A DNA stretch of 64,000 nucleotides from assembly GCF_962719845.1 (NCBI RefSeq), contig NZ_CAUIYF010000009.1:1-64000 (forward strand), read 5' to 3'. The notes under the pieces were generated by a model. That model searched no databases, had not been told where the DNA came from, and was given only the letters and a program-made list of their open reading frames with translations. Within the stretch, counting starts at the first letter, position 1. Each line of letters starts with the position of its first letter. The stretch comes from Neisseria uirgultaei. GTDB taxonomy: Bacteria > Pseudomonadota > Gammaproteobacteria > Burkholderiales > Neisseriaceae. The position numbers and the translations under genes are program-made. Of this stretch, positions 27,578 to 35,933 are shown piece by piece.

Positions 27578-29482
27578 TCAGACCTGACGTGCCGACCAAC
27601 CATTCACACGCCGTTCCACCGCTTCGGCACTCAAGCCCAAATCGTCTAAAAGTTTTTTCGGATCGCCGTGTCCGGTTACGGTATCGGCAACGCCCAAAAG
27701 CAAAACGGGTTTGCAGATGCCGTGTTTCGCCAACACTTCCAGCACCGCGCCGCCTGCGCCGCCCTGTTCGGCGTTTTCTTCAAGGGTAACGATGCGGTCG
27801 TGGCTTCGGGCAAGGTGGACAATCAACTCTTCGTCTATCGGTTTGACAAAGCGCATATCGGCGACGGTGGCGTTCAGTTTTCCGGCGACCGCCAATGCAG
27901 GGGCGACCATACTGCCAAAGGCAATGAAGGCGGTTTTCTCACCTTCGCGGCGGATAATGCCCTTGCCGATTTCCACGGTTTCCATGCCGTCTGAAACCGG
28001 CACGCCCGTACCCGTGCCGCGCGGATAGCGGACGGCGGCGGGCGCGTCTGCCTGATAGCAGGTCGAAAGCAGCAGGCGGCATTCGTTTTCATCGCTCGGC
28101 GCGGCGACAATCATGTTCGGCACGCAGCGCAAAAAGCTCAAATCGTACAGACCGGCGTGGGTCGGGCCGTCCGCACCGACGATGCCCGCACGGTCAACGG
28201 CAAACAAAACGGGCAGGTTTTGCAGGGCGATGTCGTGCACCAGTTGATCGTAGGCGCGTTGTAAAAAGGTGGAATAAATCGCCACGACGGGCTTCATCCC
28301 TTCGCAAGCCAAACCGCCGGCAAAGGTAACGGCGTGCTGCTCGGCAATGCCGACGTCGAAATAGCGGTCGGGGAATCGTTGTTCAAACTCCACCAGTCCA
28401 CTGCCCTCGCGCATGGCGGGGGTAATCGCAACCAGTCGGGAATCTGCCGCCGCCCGGTCGCACAGCCATTTGCCGAACACTTGGGTATAGGTCGGTTTGG
28501 CGGCGGGCTTGGGTTCTTTTTCAGACGGCATTTGCGCCGCGCCTTCTTTGGGCAGCTTGGCGACGGCGTGGTATTTGACGGGGTCGTTTTCGGCGAGTTT
28601 GTAGCCGTTGCCTTTTTTGGTGATGACGTGCAGCAACTGAGGGCCTTTGCGGCTGCGCAAGTCTTTCAATACGTCCACCAGATTTTCGACGTTGTGTCCG
28701 TCCACGGGGCCGGTGTAGCGGAAGCCGAAGTTTTCAAACAGCGACAGCGACTGTTTGGCGTGTTCGGCTTCTTCGGCAAGGGTTTTGATTTTGTGTTCGA
28801 CTTTTTGGGCAAGCTCCATCGCGCCGGGTATCTTGTCTAATACCTTGCCCGTTTGCGCTTTGACGGTACTCAACAGTCCGTGCATATCGCGCACGACGTT
28901 GCTGGCAAGGTATTTCGGCAGTGCGCCAACGTTGGGGGAAATCGACATTTCGTTGTCGTTGAGGACGACCAGCAGATCCACATCCATATCGCCCGCGCAA
29001 TTTAAGGCTTCAAACGCCTGCCCCGCCGTCATCGCGCCGTCGCCGATGATGGCGACGCTGCGGCGGTCGCTGCCCAACTGTTTGTCCGCCGCCGCCATAC
29101 CTAAAGCCGCGCCGATGGAGGTAGAGGAATGCCCCACGCCGAACGCGTCGTACTCGGACTCGCAACGTTTCGGAAAACCCGCCAAACCGCCATATTGGCG
29201 CATCGTGTGCATCTGGTTTTTGCGGCCGGTGAGGATTTTGTGCGGATAACTTTGATGCCCGACATCCCACACCAGCTTGTCTTCGGGCGTGTTGTAAACG
29301 TAGTGCAGCGCAACCGTCAGTTCGACCGCGCCCAAATTGCTGGCGAAATGCCCGCCGGTCTGCCCGACGGATTCCAACAGAAAGGCGCGCAACTCGCCGG
29401 CAAGGCGCGGCAGCTGTTTTTTGTCCAGACGGCGCAGGTCTTGCGGGCTGTCAATCAGGTCAAGTAGGGGGCTTGGGTTCAT
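27578..29482 (-). CDS. dxs: 1-Deoxy-D-xylulose-5-phosphate synthase
   Basis: Thiamine-diphosphate enzyme of 634 aa that condenses pyruvate and glyceraldehyde-3-phosphate in the first step of the MEP isoprenoid pathway. The TPP motif GDGAMTAGQAFEALN (about residues 150-165) and the transketolase signature DRAGIVGADGPTH (about 430) are present. A DUS encodes MPSEKEPKP in the linker before the second domain. It lies downstream of xerC on the same strand with an 84-base gap. Confidence 0.96.
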   Translation of the reverse strand: MNPSPLLDLIDSPQDLRRLDKKQLPRLAGELRAFLLESVGQTGGHFASNLGAVELTVALHYVYNTPEDKLVWDVGHQSYPHKILTGRKNQMHTMRQYGGLAGFPKRCESEYDAFGVGHSSTSIGAALGMAAADKQLGSDRRSVAIIGDGAMTAGQAFEALNCAGDMDVDLLVVLNDNEMSISPNVGALPKYLASNVVRDMHGLLSTVKAQTGKVLDKIPGAMELAQKVEHKIKTLAEEAEHAKQSLSLFENFGFRYTGPVDGHNVENLVDVLKDLRSRKGPQLLHVITKKGNGYKLAENDPVKYHAVAKLPKEGAAQMPSEKEPKPAAKPTYTQVFGKWLCDRAAADSRLVAITPAMREGSGLVEFEQRFPDRYFDVGIAEQHAVTFAGGLACEGMKPVVAIYSTFLQRAYDQLVHDIALQNLPVLFAVDRAGIVGADGPTHAGLYDLSFLRCVPNMIVAAPSDENECRLLLSTCYQADAPAAVRYPRGTGTGVPVSDGMETVEIGKGIIRREGEKTAFIAFGSMVAPALAVAGKLNATVADMRFVKPIDEELIVHLARSHDRIVTLEENAEQGGAGGAVLEVLAKHGICKPVLLLGVADTVTGHGDPKKLLDDLGLSAEAVERRVNGWSARQV

Positions 29483-29566
29483 GGTGTGTCTTTTTTATGT
29501 GTCGTCCGGGTGCAACGGTCAATTATATATCAAGAGCGTGCGGCTGACGGCTGATTTTGCCGTATG

Positions 29567-30484
29567 TCATTCGTCCTGCCGCTTGGCGCGCGGGTGGGCT
29601 TCGTCATAGAGGCGGGCGATGTGGTCGAAATCGAGCTTGGTATAAATCTGCGTGGTCGAAAGGCTGCTGTGTCCGAGCAGCTCCTGCACCGCCCTGATGT
29701 CGCGCGAAGCCTGCAACAGGTGTCCGGCGTAGCTGTGGCGCATCATATGCGGCGAAACGTGCCTGCCGTCGCCGTATTGCGCCGCCCACGATTCGAGGCG
29801 TTTTTGGATTTGGCGTTGGCTCAGGCGCGTGCCGTTCCTGCCGGTAAACAGGGCTTTGCCGTCCGATGCCGTCTGACGCAGCGGCAGATAGTTTTTCAGG
29901 GCTTCCACGCTTTTGCCGGTCAGCGGCACCTGCCGCTGCTTGCGCCCTTTACCGGTAACGTGTACCCAACCTTCGTCCAGCCATATGTCCGCCGTGTCCA
30001 AGCCGTGTATCTCGCTCACGCGCAAACCGCTGCCGTACATCAGCTCGAACAGCGCGTGATCGCGCACCGCCAACGGGTTGCCGCCGTCCACGGGCAAATC
30101 CAGCATCCGGTTCAGCCATTCCTGCGGTAGGGCTTTGGGTACGCGCTCGGGCTGCTTCGGCGGTTTGATGTCGGCGGTCGGGTCGGTATGCAGCAGACCT
30201 CGTTTGACCAGCCAGACACAATACTGCCGCCACGCCGACAGCTTGCGTGCCAGCGTCCGACCAGCCAAACCGCGCTGAGACAGCCGCCGCAACGCCGCCG
30301 TAAAATCGCGCCGCGACAAATCCTGCGGCACGCCGCCTTCAGCTTCAGACGGCATTTGTGCCAACAGCGCAAACAGTTCTTCCAAATCGCGCCGGTATGC
30401 CGCAACCGTGTGTTCCGACTTGCCCTCGCGCACGATGTTTTCCAAATAAGCGTCAAAATGCGCCGCAAACCCGTCCAAAACCAT
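29567..30484 (-). CDS. xerC: Tyrosine recombinase XerC
   Basis: Site-specific recombinase of 305 aa that resolves chromosome dimers at dif with XerD. It has the SAM-like N-terminal domain and the catalytic residues in SGLRVSE, HMMRHSYAGHLL, LLGHSSLSTTQIYTKLD. The C-terminal AHPRAKR resembles XerC more than XerD. A DUS-derived insertion (QMPSEAEGG, about residues 43-51) lies in the N-terminal domain. The start at 30484 follows GGGACGG. Confidence 0.92.
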   Translation of the reverse strand: MVLDGFAAHFDAYLENIVREGKSEHTVAAYRRDLEELFALLAQMPSEAEGGVPQDLSRRDFTAALRRLSQRGLAGRTLARKLSAWRQYCVWLVKRGLLHTDPTADIKPPKQPERVPKALPQEWLNRMLDLPVDGGNPLAVRDHALFELMYGSGLRVSEIHGLDTADIWLDEGWVHVTGKGRKQRQVPLTGKSVEALKNYLPLRQTASDGKALFTGRNGTRLSQRQIQKRLESWAAQYGDGRHVSPHMMRHSYAGHLLQASRDIRAVQELLGHSSLSTTQIYTKLDFDHIARLYDEAHPRAKRQDE

Positions 30485-30638
30485 AACCGTCCCACACAAA
30501 TATCAAAAAACCAGTGAAAACATTATAATAAACGACACACCAAAACCCCGAACCACCCAAAATCCGACCCGTCCGCCCGCCGTTATCGTTAACATAAAAT
30601 CAATGTAGCGGTTTGTAGTTTTTTGCCGCAAAAAACAT

Positions 30639-30644
30639 TATAAT
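30639..30644 (+). promoter_or_regulatory. Candidate fba -10 element
   Basis: TATAAT 37 bases upstream of fba with a weak -35 (TAGTTT, 17 bases before it). Confidence 0.4.
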
Positions 30645-30680
30645 CCAACTTATTTACCCCCACTGCCCAAGGAGACAAAA

Positions 30681-31745
30681 ATGGCACTCGTATCCATGCG
30701 CCAACTGCTCGACCACGCCGCCGAAAACAGCTACGGTCTGCCCGCGTTCAACGTCAACAACCTCGAACAAATGCGCGCCATTATGGAAGCCGCCGACCAA
30801 GTCAACGCGCCCGTCATCGTACAGGCGAGCGCAGGTGCGCGCAAATACGCGGGCGCGCCGTTTTTGCGCCACCTGATTCTGGCGGCTGTCGAAGAATTTC
30901 CGCACATCCCCGTCGTGATGCACCAAGACCACGGCGCATCGCCCGACGTGTGCCAACGCTCCATCCAACTGGGCTTCTCCTCCGTGATGATGGACGGCTC
31001 GCTGATGGAAGACGGCAAAACCCCTTCTTCTTATGAATACAACGTCAACGCCACACGTACCGTGGTTAACTTCTCCCACGCTTGCGGCGTGTCCGTCGAA
31101 GGCGAAATCGGCGTATTGGGCAACCTCGAAACCGGCGAAGCAGGCGAAGAAGACGGTGTAGGCGCAGTGGGCAAACTTTCGCACGATCAAATGCTGACCA
31201 GCGTCGAAGATGCCGTACGCTTCGTTAAAGACACCGGCGTGGATGCGCTCGCCATCGCCGTCGGCACCAGCCACGGCGCATACAAATTCACCCGTCCGCC
31301 CACAGGCGACGTATTGCGTATCGACCGCATCAAAGAAATCCACCAAGCCCTGCCCAATACACACATCGTGATGCACGGCTCCAGCTCCGTTCCGCAAGAA
31401 TGGCTGAAAGTCATCAACGAATACGGCGGCAATATCGGCGAAACCTACGGCGTGCCGGTTGAAGAAATCGTCGAAGGCATCAAACACGGCGTGCGCAAAG
31501 TCAACATCGATACCGACCTGCGCCTTGCTTCCACCGGCGCGGTACGCCGCTACCTTGCCGAAAACCCGTCCGACTTCGACCCGCGCAAATACCTGAGCAA
31601 AACCATTGAAGCGATGAAACAAATCTGCCTTGACCGTTACCTCGCGTTCGGCTGCGAAGGTCAGGCAGGCAAAATCAAACCGGTTTCCTTGGAAAAAATG
31701 GCAAACCGTTATGCCAAGGGCGAATTGAACCAAATCGTCAAATAA
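30681..31745 (+). CDS. fba: Fructose-bisphosphate aldolase, class II
   Basis: Zinc-dependent aldolase of 354 aa cleaving fructose-1,6-bisphosphate; of the CbbA subtype. The class II signatures VVMHQDHGASPDVC and GVSVEGEIGVLGNLE with metal-binding His/Glu are present. AAGGAG is a strong ribosome site. In meningococci the equivalent enzyme is also surface-exposed and linked to adhesion. fHbp follows 156 bases later and is known to be partly co-transcribed with it. Confidence 0.95.
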   Translation: MALVSMRQLLDHAAENSYGLPAFNVNNLEQMRAIMEAADQVNAPVIVQASAGARKYAGAPFLRHLILAAVEEFPHIPVVMHQDHGASPDVCQRSIQLGFSSVMMDGSLMEDGKTPSSYEYNVNATRTVVNFSHACGVSVEGEIGVLGNLETGEAGEEDGVGAVGKLSHDQMLTSVEDAVRFVKDTGVDALAIAVGTSHGAYKFTRPPTGDVLRIDRIKEIHQALPNTHIVMHGSSSVPQEWLKVINEYGGNIGETYGVPVEEIVEGIKHGVRKVNIDTDLRLASTGAVRRYLAENPSDFDPRKYLSKTIEAMKQICLDRYLAFGCEGQAGKIKPVSLEKMANRYAKGELNQIVK

Positions 31746-31764
31746 CAGGTTGCCTGTAAACAAA

Positions 31765-31794
31765 ATGCCGTCTGAACCGTTGTTCGGACGGTAT
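31765..31794. terminator. Imperfect inverted-DUS attenuator after fba
   Basis: ATGCCGTCTGAAC pairs with GTTCGGACGGTAT, one G-U pair in the stem, followed by a T-rich stretch. Imperfect pairing fits the known read-through from the aldolase gene into fHbp. Confidence 0.6.
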
Positions 31795-31809
31795 TTGATT
31801 TTTGCTTCT

Positions 31810-31823
31810 TTGACCTGCCTCAT
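31810..31823. promoter_or_regulatory. Candidate FNR half-palindrome upstream of fHbp
   Basis: TTGAC-CTGC-CTCAT, an imperfect match to TTGAT-N4-ATCAA, 80 bases before the fHbp start. Oxygen-dependent FNR control of fHbp is described in meningococci; the identity of this exact site is inferred. Confidence 0.45.
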
Positions 31824-31901
31824 TGATGCAGTATGCAAAAAAGATACCGCAACCAAAACGTTTATATATTATCTATTCTGTGTATGACTGGGAGCAAACC
31901 T

Positions 31902-32741
31902 GTGAACCGAACTGCCTTCTGCTGCCTTTCCCTGACCGCCGCCCTGATTCTGACCGCCTGCAGCAGCGGAGGCGGCGGAAGCGGAGGTGTCGCCGCCGAC
32001 ATCGGCACGGGGCTTGCCGATGCACTAACTGCGCCGCTCGACCATAAAGACAAAGGTTTGAAATCCCTGACATTGGAAGACTCTATTCCCCAAAACGGAA
32101 CACTAACCCTGTCGGCACAAGGTGCGGAAAAAACTTTCAAAGCCGGCGACAAAGACAACAGCCTCAACACGGGCAAACTGAAGAACGACAAAATCAGCCG
32201 CTTCGACTTTGTGCAAAAAATCGAAGTGGACGGACAAACCATCACGCTGGCAAGCGGCGAATTTCAAATATACAAACAGGACCACTCCGCCGTCGTTGCC
32301 CTACAGATTGAAAAAATCAACAACCCCGACAAAATCGACAGCCTGATAAACCAACGCTCCTTCCTTGTCAGCGGTTTGGGCGGAGAACATACCGCCTTCA
32401 ACCAACTGCCCGGCGGCAAAGCCGAGTATCACGGCAAAGCATTCAGCTCCGACGACCCGAATGGCAGGCTGCACTACTCCATTGATTTTACCAAAAAACA
32501 GGGTTACGGCAGAATCGAACACCTGAAAACGCCCGAGCAGAATGTCGAGCTTGCCGCCGCCGAACTCAAAGCAGATGAAAAATCACACGCCGTCATTTTG
32601 GGCGACACGCGCTACGGCAGCGAAGAAAAAGGCACTTACCACCTCGCCCTTTTCGGCGACCGCGCCCAAGAAATCGCCGGCTCGGCAACCGTGAAGATAG
32701 GGGAAAAGGTTCACGAAATCGGCATCGCCGGCAAACAGTAG
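31902..32741 (+). CDS. fhbp: Factor H binding protein, lipidated, variant 3-like
   Basis: Surface lipoprotein of 279 aa that binds human complement factor H. The signal peptide ends in the lipobox LTAC, with C20 the lipidated residue, followed by a Gly/Ser-rich linker CSSGGGGSGG and ADIGTGLADALTAPLDHKDKG. The N-terminal half (IPQNGTLTLSAQGAEKTFKAG) and SSDDPNGRLHYSIDF are variant 3 (subfamily A) features. The family normally starts at the GTG used here, which follows GGGAG; an ATG at 31884 is a weaker option. The lipobox distinguishes it from the gonococcal homologue, which I recall is not lipidated. Vaccine antigen (GNA1870/LP2086). Confidence 0.96.
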   Translation: MNRTAFCCLSLTAALILTACSSGGGGSGGVAADIGTGLADALTAPLDHKDKGLKSLTLEDSIPQNGTLTLSAQGAEKTFKAGDKDNSLNTGKLKNDKISRFDFVQKIEVDGQTITLASGEFQIYKQDHSAVVALQIEKINNPDKIDSLINQRSFLVSGLGGEHTAFNQLPGGKAEYHGKAFSSDDPNGRLHYSIDFTKKQGYGRIEHLKTPEQNVELAAAELKADEKSHAVILGDTRYGSEEKGTYHLALFGDRAQEIAGSATVKIGEKVHEIGIAGKQ

Positions 32742-32751
32742 CATTTGAAAA

Positions 32752-32790
32752 ATGCCGTCCGAACACGATAATTTACCGTTCGGACGGCAT
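32752..32790. terminator. Inverted variant-DUS terminator after fHbp
   Basis: Uses the variant ATGCCGTCCGAAC on both arms, followed by TTTTT. Confidence 0.85.
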
Positions 32791-32879
32791 TTTTGCGCCA
32801 TACCGCCCTAGGATACGACGGCACGGCAGGCAAGCCGGTTTCACTATATAATGCCGTCTGAACCAACGAGAACCACACC

Positions 32880-33557
32880 ATGCAAGCCGATTTCAACCGC
32901 CCCGTCCTCGCCGTCGATACCGGAACTTCCTATTTGTCGCTCGCGCTGCGCGCCGACGGCGAAACCCACCTGTTCCATCAAGAGGCCGGCAGCCGCCAAT
33001 CCGAACTGATCCTGTCGGAAATCCGCACTCTATTCCGAAATGCGGGCATTACCGCCGCCGATTTGGGGGCGATTGTTTATGCGAAAGGTCCCGGCGCGTT
33101 TACGGGACTGCGTATCGGCATCGGCGTGGCGCAAGGTTTGGCAACGCCGTTTGATACCCCCTTAATCGGCGTACCCTCGCTCGATGCCGCCGCCTCGCTG
33201 CCGCCGCCGCAAAGCTGCATACTCGCCGCTGCGGACGCGCGTATGGGCGAAGTGTTTTATGCGTGGTTCGACACGCTGAACCGCCGCCGTTTGAGCGATT
33301 ATCAAGTCGGTAGGGCGGCAGACATTGCCCTCCCCGAGGGACACGTCTTTTCAGACGGCATCGGCAATGCGTTCGCGCTGGAAAACCGTCCGCCCTTCGC
33401 AGGCAAACCCGATATGCCGACTGCCGCCGACTTTCTCAATCTGGCGGCGGAAGGCGGTTTTCCCGCCGTCGCTGCGGCACACGCCGAGCTGCTCTACGTC
33501 CGCAACAAAATCGCCCTGACTGCCAAAGAACAGGCGGAACGGAGGGCGCGTCCGTGA
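32880..33557 (+). CDS. tsaB: tRNA t6A threonylcarbamoyl complex dimerisation subunit TsaB
   Basis: TsaB/YeaZ of 225 aa with the actin-like ATPase fold opening VLAVDTGTSYLSLAL and the conserved YAKGPGAFTGLRIGIGVAQGLA (about residues 65-85). It partners TsaD/TsaE to make t6A37 in tRNA. A DUS in the frame encodes FSDGIGNAF. A -10-like TATAAT at 32847 overlaps a DUS upstream. The stop overlaps the rimI start by four bases. Confidence 0.93.
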   Translation: MQADFNRPVLAVDTGTSYLSLALRADGETHLFHQEAGSRQSELILSEIRTLFRNAGITAADLGAIVYAKGPGAFTGLRIGIGVAQGLATPFDTPLIGVPSLDAAASLPPPQSCILAAADARMGEVFYAWFDTLNRRRLSDYQVGRAADIALPEGHVFSDGIGNAFALENRPPFAGKPDMPTAADFLNLAAEGGFPAVAAAHAELLYVRNKIALTAKEQAERRARP

Positions 33558-33994
33558 ACATCCGCCGCGCCTCACCGTCCGACTGCGCCGCACTCGCCGC
33601 GCTCGATGCCGTCTGCAACCCGTCCGCGTGGACGCAACGCCAATTTGAATCCGCACTCGTTTCGCCGTCCGAACAGGTTTTCTTTGCGGAAAAAGACGGC
33701 AGGATTGCCGCCTTTATCGTTTGGCAGAACCTGCCCGATGAATCTGAACTGCACCTGATTGCCACCGCTTTGGAATACCGCCGCCGGGGTGTCGCGTCCG
33801 CCCTGCTCGAATATTGGTTCGCACATATGCCTGAAGGCACGCAACGCCTGCTGCTCGAAGTCCGCGCGAGCAACGCAGCCGCACACTCGCTGTACGCGGC
33901 ACACGGCTTTACCGATGCGGGCAGGCGGAAAAACTATTACCGTACAGCCGACGGTAAAACCGAAGATGCCGTCTTAATGGAGAAAATATGTTAA
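33554..33994 (+). CDS. rimI: Ribosomal protein S18 alanine N-acetyltransferase (RimI-like)
   Basis: GNAT acetyltransferase of 146 aa, using a GTG start that overlaps the tsaB stop (GTGA). The acetyl-CoA loop YRRRGVASALLEYWF is at about residues 76-90, and LEVRASNAAAHSLYAAHGF follows. The tsaB-rimI pair is a widespread operon. It overlaps the next gene by seven bases. Confidence 0.92.
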   Translation: MNIRRASPSDCAALAALDAVCNPSAWTQRQFESALVSPSEQVFFAEKDGRIAAFIVWQNLPDESELHLIATALEYRRRGVASALLEYWFAHMPEGTQRLLLEVRASNAAAHSLYAAHGFTDAGRRKNYYRTADGKTEDAVLMEKIC

Positions 33995-34725
33995 GCGCGC
34001 GCTACCTCCACCTGCACGAAGCTTTGGGCTTGGGCCCGATGTGGCTGAAACAGACCGCCGTCGTCCTGCCGCCCAAAAACACACCCGCAATCCCGACACA
34101 GGCACGTCCCCAAACCGTCCGTGCCGCGCCGATTCGCCCTTCCCAACCCCATAACGTTCAGGCGCGGCTCGAAACGATGAAAGCGTTGGAAACCGCCGCC
34201 GTACCTACGCGCAAACCCGCGCCTGAAACCGAAACGCCCCCGCCCGGCCTTTCAGACGGCATCGCCCCCGTTCCCGCCACTTCGGGCATCACCAAGCTTG
34301 CCGTCGTCAGCCTGTGTCCGCCGATCGAGGATGCGGTTTACGGGCAACTGTTCCACGGCAAAGCGGGTGTTCTGCTCGACAACATACTCAAAGCCGTAGG
34401 ACTGGATGCCGCTTATGTACACAAGACCAGCTGGGTGAAAACCGCCGCCGTCGGCAACCCGATGCCGTCTGAACAGGCCGTCGCGAATGCGCTGGGTCAA
34501 ATCGCCCGCGAACTCGACGGCTGCCGCGCCCCGGCTGTCCTTTTCCTCGGGCAGGCTTTTGTCCAGCCTGAACGGCAAACGATGATTGAAACTTTGTGCG
34601 GCAGCCGTCCCTTCTTCATCATCGACCATCCCGCCCAGCTGTTGCGCCAACCCGAACTCAAAGCCCGAAACTGGCAGGTGTTGAAACAGTTGAAACGCGC
34701 CTTGCGGCAAGGCGGCGGCAGTTGA
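33988..34725 (+). CDS. Degenerate uracil-DNA-glycosylase-like protein
   Basis: Protein of 245 aa. After a Pro-rich low-complexity N-terminus (about residues 27-95), residues 104-240 follow the layout of family 4 uracil-DNA glycosylases: a GKAGVLLDNILKAVGLD segment, then VHKTSWVK, FLGQAF, and HPAQLLRQPELKARNWQVL near the end. The usual GEAPG active-site loop is replaced by SLCPPIED (about residue 109), and the four iron-sulphur cysteines are not evident. Family 4 UDG genes often follow rimI in beta-proteobacteria, supporting descent. Probably not an active glycosylase; the function is unknown. A DUS lies in the gene. Confidence 0.6.
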   Translation: MLSARYLHLHEALGLGPMWLKQTAVVLPPKNTPAIPTQARPQTVRAAPIRPSQPHNVQARLETMKALETAAVPTRKPAPETETPPPGLSDGIAPVPATSGITKLAVVSLCPPIEDAVYGQLFHGKAGVLLDNILKAVGLDAAYVHKTSWVKTAAVGNPMPSEQAVANALGQIARELDGCRAPAVLFLGQAFVQPERQTMIETLCGSRPFFIIDHPAQLLRQPELKARNWQVLKQLKRALRQGGGS

Positions 34726-34786
34726 AGCGCGCCGCACGGGGCGGTAGAATCACCACTGCATCGCAATACCTGACAGAAAGCACAAA

Positions 34787-35428
34787 ATGACCGATTTCCG
34801 CCAAGATTTCCTTAAATTCTCCCTCGCCCAAAACGTCTTAAAATTCGGCGAATTTACCACCAAGGCAGGACGGCAGTCGCCTTACTTCTTCAATGCCGGC
34901 CTCTTCAACGACGGCGCGTCCACGCTGCAACTGGCAAAATTCTATGCACAATCCATCATTGAAAGCGGCATCCGATTCGATATGCTGTTCGGCCCCGCCT
35001 ACAAAGGCATTATTTTGGCGGCGGCAACCGCGATGATGCTGGCGGAAAAAGGCGTGAACGTCCCGTTTGCCTACAACCGCAAAGAAGCCAAAGACCACGG
35101 CGAAGGCGGCGTGTTGGTCGGCGCGCCGCTTAAAGGCCGCGTGCTGATTATCGACGACGTGATTTCCGCCGGCACATCCGTACGCGAATCAATCAAACTG
35201 ATTGAAGCGGAGGGCGCAACCCCCGCCGGTGTCGCCATCGCGCTCGACCGTATGGAAAAAGGTACGGGTGAATTGAGCGCGGTTCAGGAAGTGGAAAAAC
35301 AATACGGCCTGCCCGTCGCCCCCATCGCCAGCCTGAACGATTTGTTTATCCTGTTGCAAAACAACCCCGAATTCGGACAGTTCCTCGAACCCGTCCGAGC
35401 CTACCGTCGGCAGTACGGCGTAGAATAA
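34787..35428 (+). CDS. pyrE: Orotate phosphoribosyltransferase
   Basis: PRTase of 213 aa joining orotate and PRPP in pyrimidine synthesis. The PRPP-binding motif VLIIDDVISAGTS is at about residues 119-131, and FGPAYKGIILAAA precedes it. Length fits the E. coli-type enzyme. It is 61 bases after the UDG-like gene and may be part of the same transcript. Confidence 0.96.
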   Translation: MTDFRQDFLKFSLAQNVLKFGEFTTKAGRQSPYFFNAGLFNDGASTLQLAKFYAQSIIESGIRFDMLFGPAYKGIILAAATAMMLAEKGVNVPFAYNRKEAKDHGEGGVLVGAPLKGRVLIIDDVISAGTSVRESIKLIEAEGATPAGVAIALDRMEKGTGELSAVQEVEKQYGLPVAPIASLNDLFILLQNNPEFGQFLEPVRAYRRQYGVE

Positions 35429-35439
35429 AAACAAAGCAT

Positions 35440-35474
35440 ATGCCGTCCGAACCGCCTTACGCCTCAGACGGCAT
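35440..35474. terminator. Variant-DUS hairpin after pyrE
   Basis: ATGCCGTCCGA pairs imperfectly with TCAGACGGCAT; a weak terminator or attenuator before the next gene. Confidence 0.5.
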
Positions 35475-35501
35475 CAAACCTGACACACACGAGGAAATAC
35501 C

Positions 35502-35933
35502 ATGCCCGCCTGTTTCTGTCCGCACTGCAAAACCCGCCTTTGGGTCAAAGAAACCCAGCTCAATGTCGCCCAAGGCTTCGTCGTCTGCCAAAAATGCGAA
35601 GGGCTGTTTAAAGCCAAAGACCATCTGGCAAGCACGAAAGAACCCATATTCAACGATTTGCCCGAAGCTGTTTCGGATGTCAAACTCGTCCACCGCATCG
35701 GCACGCACGCCATCGGCAAAAAACAGATTTCCCGCGACGAAATCGCCGGCATCCTCAACGGCGGCACAACCCCGCCCGATATTCCGCCCGCAACCACCGC
35801 CGCGCCTGCTGCGACACCCGCGCCCGTACAGACTGCCGCCCCCGCACGTCAGGAAGGGTTCAACTGGACTATTGCAACCCTGTTCGCACTTATCGTCCTC
35901 ATTATGCAGCTTTCCTACCTCTTCATCCTATGA
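35502..35933 (+). CDS. MJ0042-type zinc-ribbon protein with C-terminal membrane anchor
   Basis: Protein of 143 aa. The N-terminus has a four-cysteine zinc ribbon (CPHC at residues 6-9 and CQKC near 29-32) of the MJ0042/DUF3426 type. A Pro/Ala-rich linker (about 90-118) leads to one hydrophobic helix at the C-terminus (TIATLFALIVLIMQL). This is the layout of a cytoplasmic zinc domain tethered to the inner membrane. Function unknown. It overlaps argA by four bases (ATGA), so the two are co-translated. Confidence 0.7.
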   Translation: MPACFCPHCKTRLWVKETQLNVAQGFVVCQKCEGLFKAKDHLASTKEPIFNDLPEAVSDVKLVHRIGTHAIGKKQISRDEIAGILNGGTTPPDIPPATTAAPAATPAPVQTAAPARQEGFNWTIATLFALIVLIMQLSYLFIL

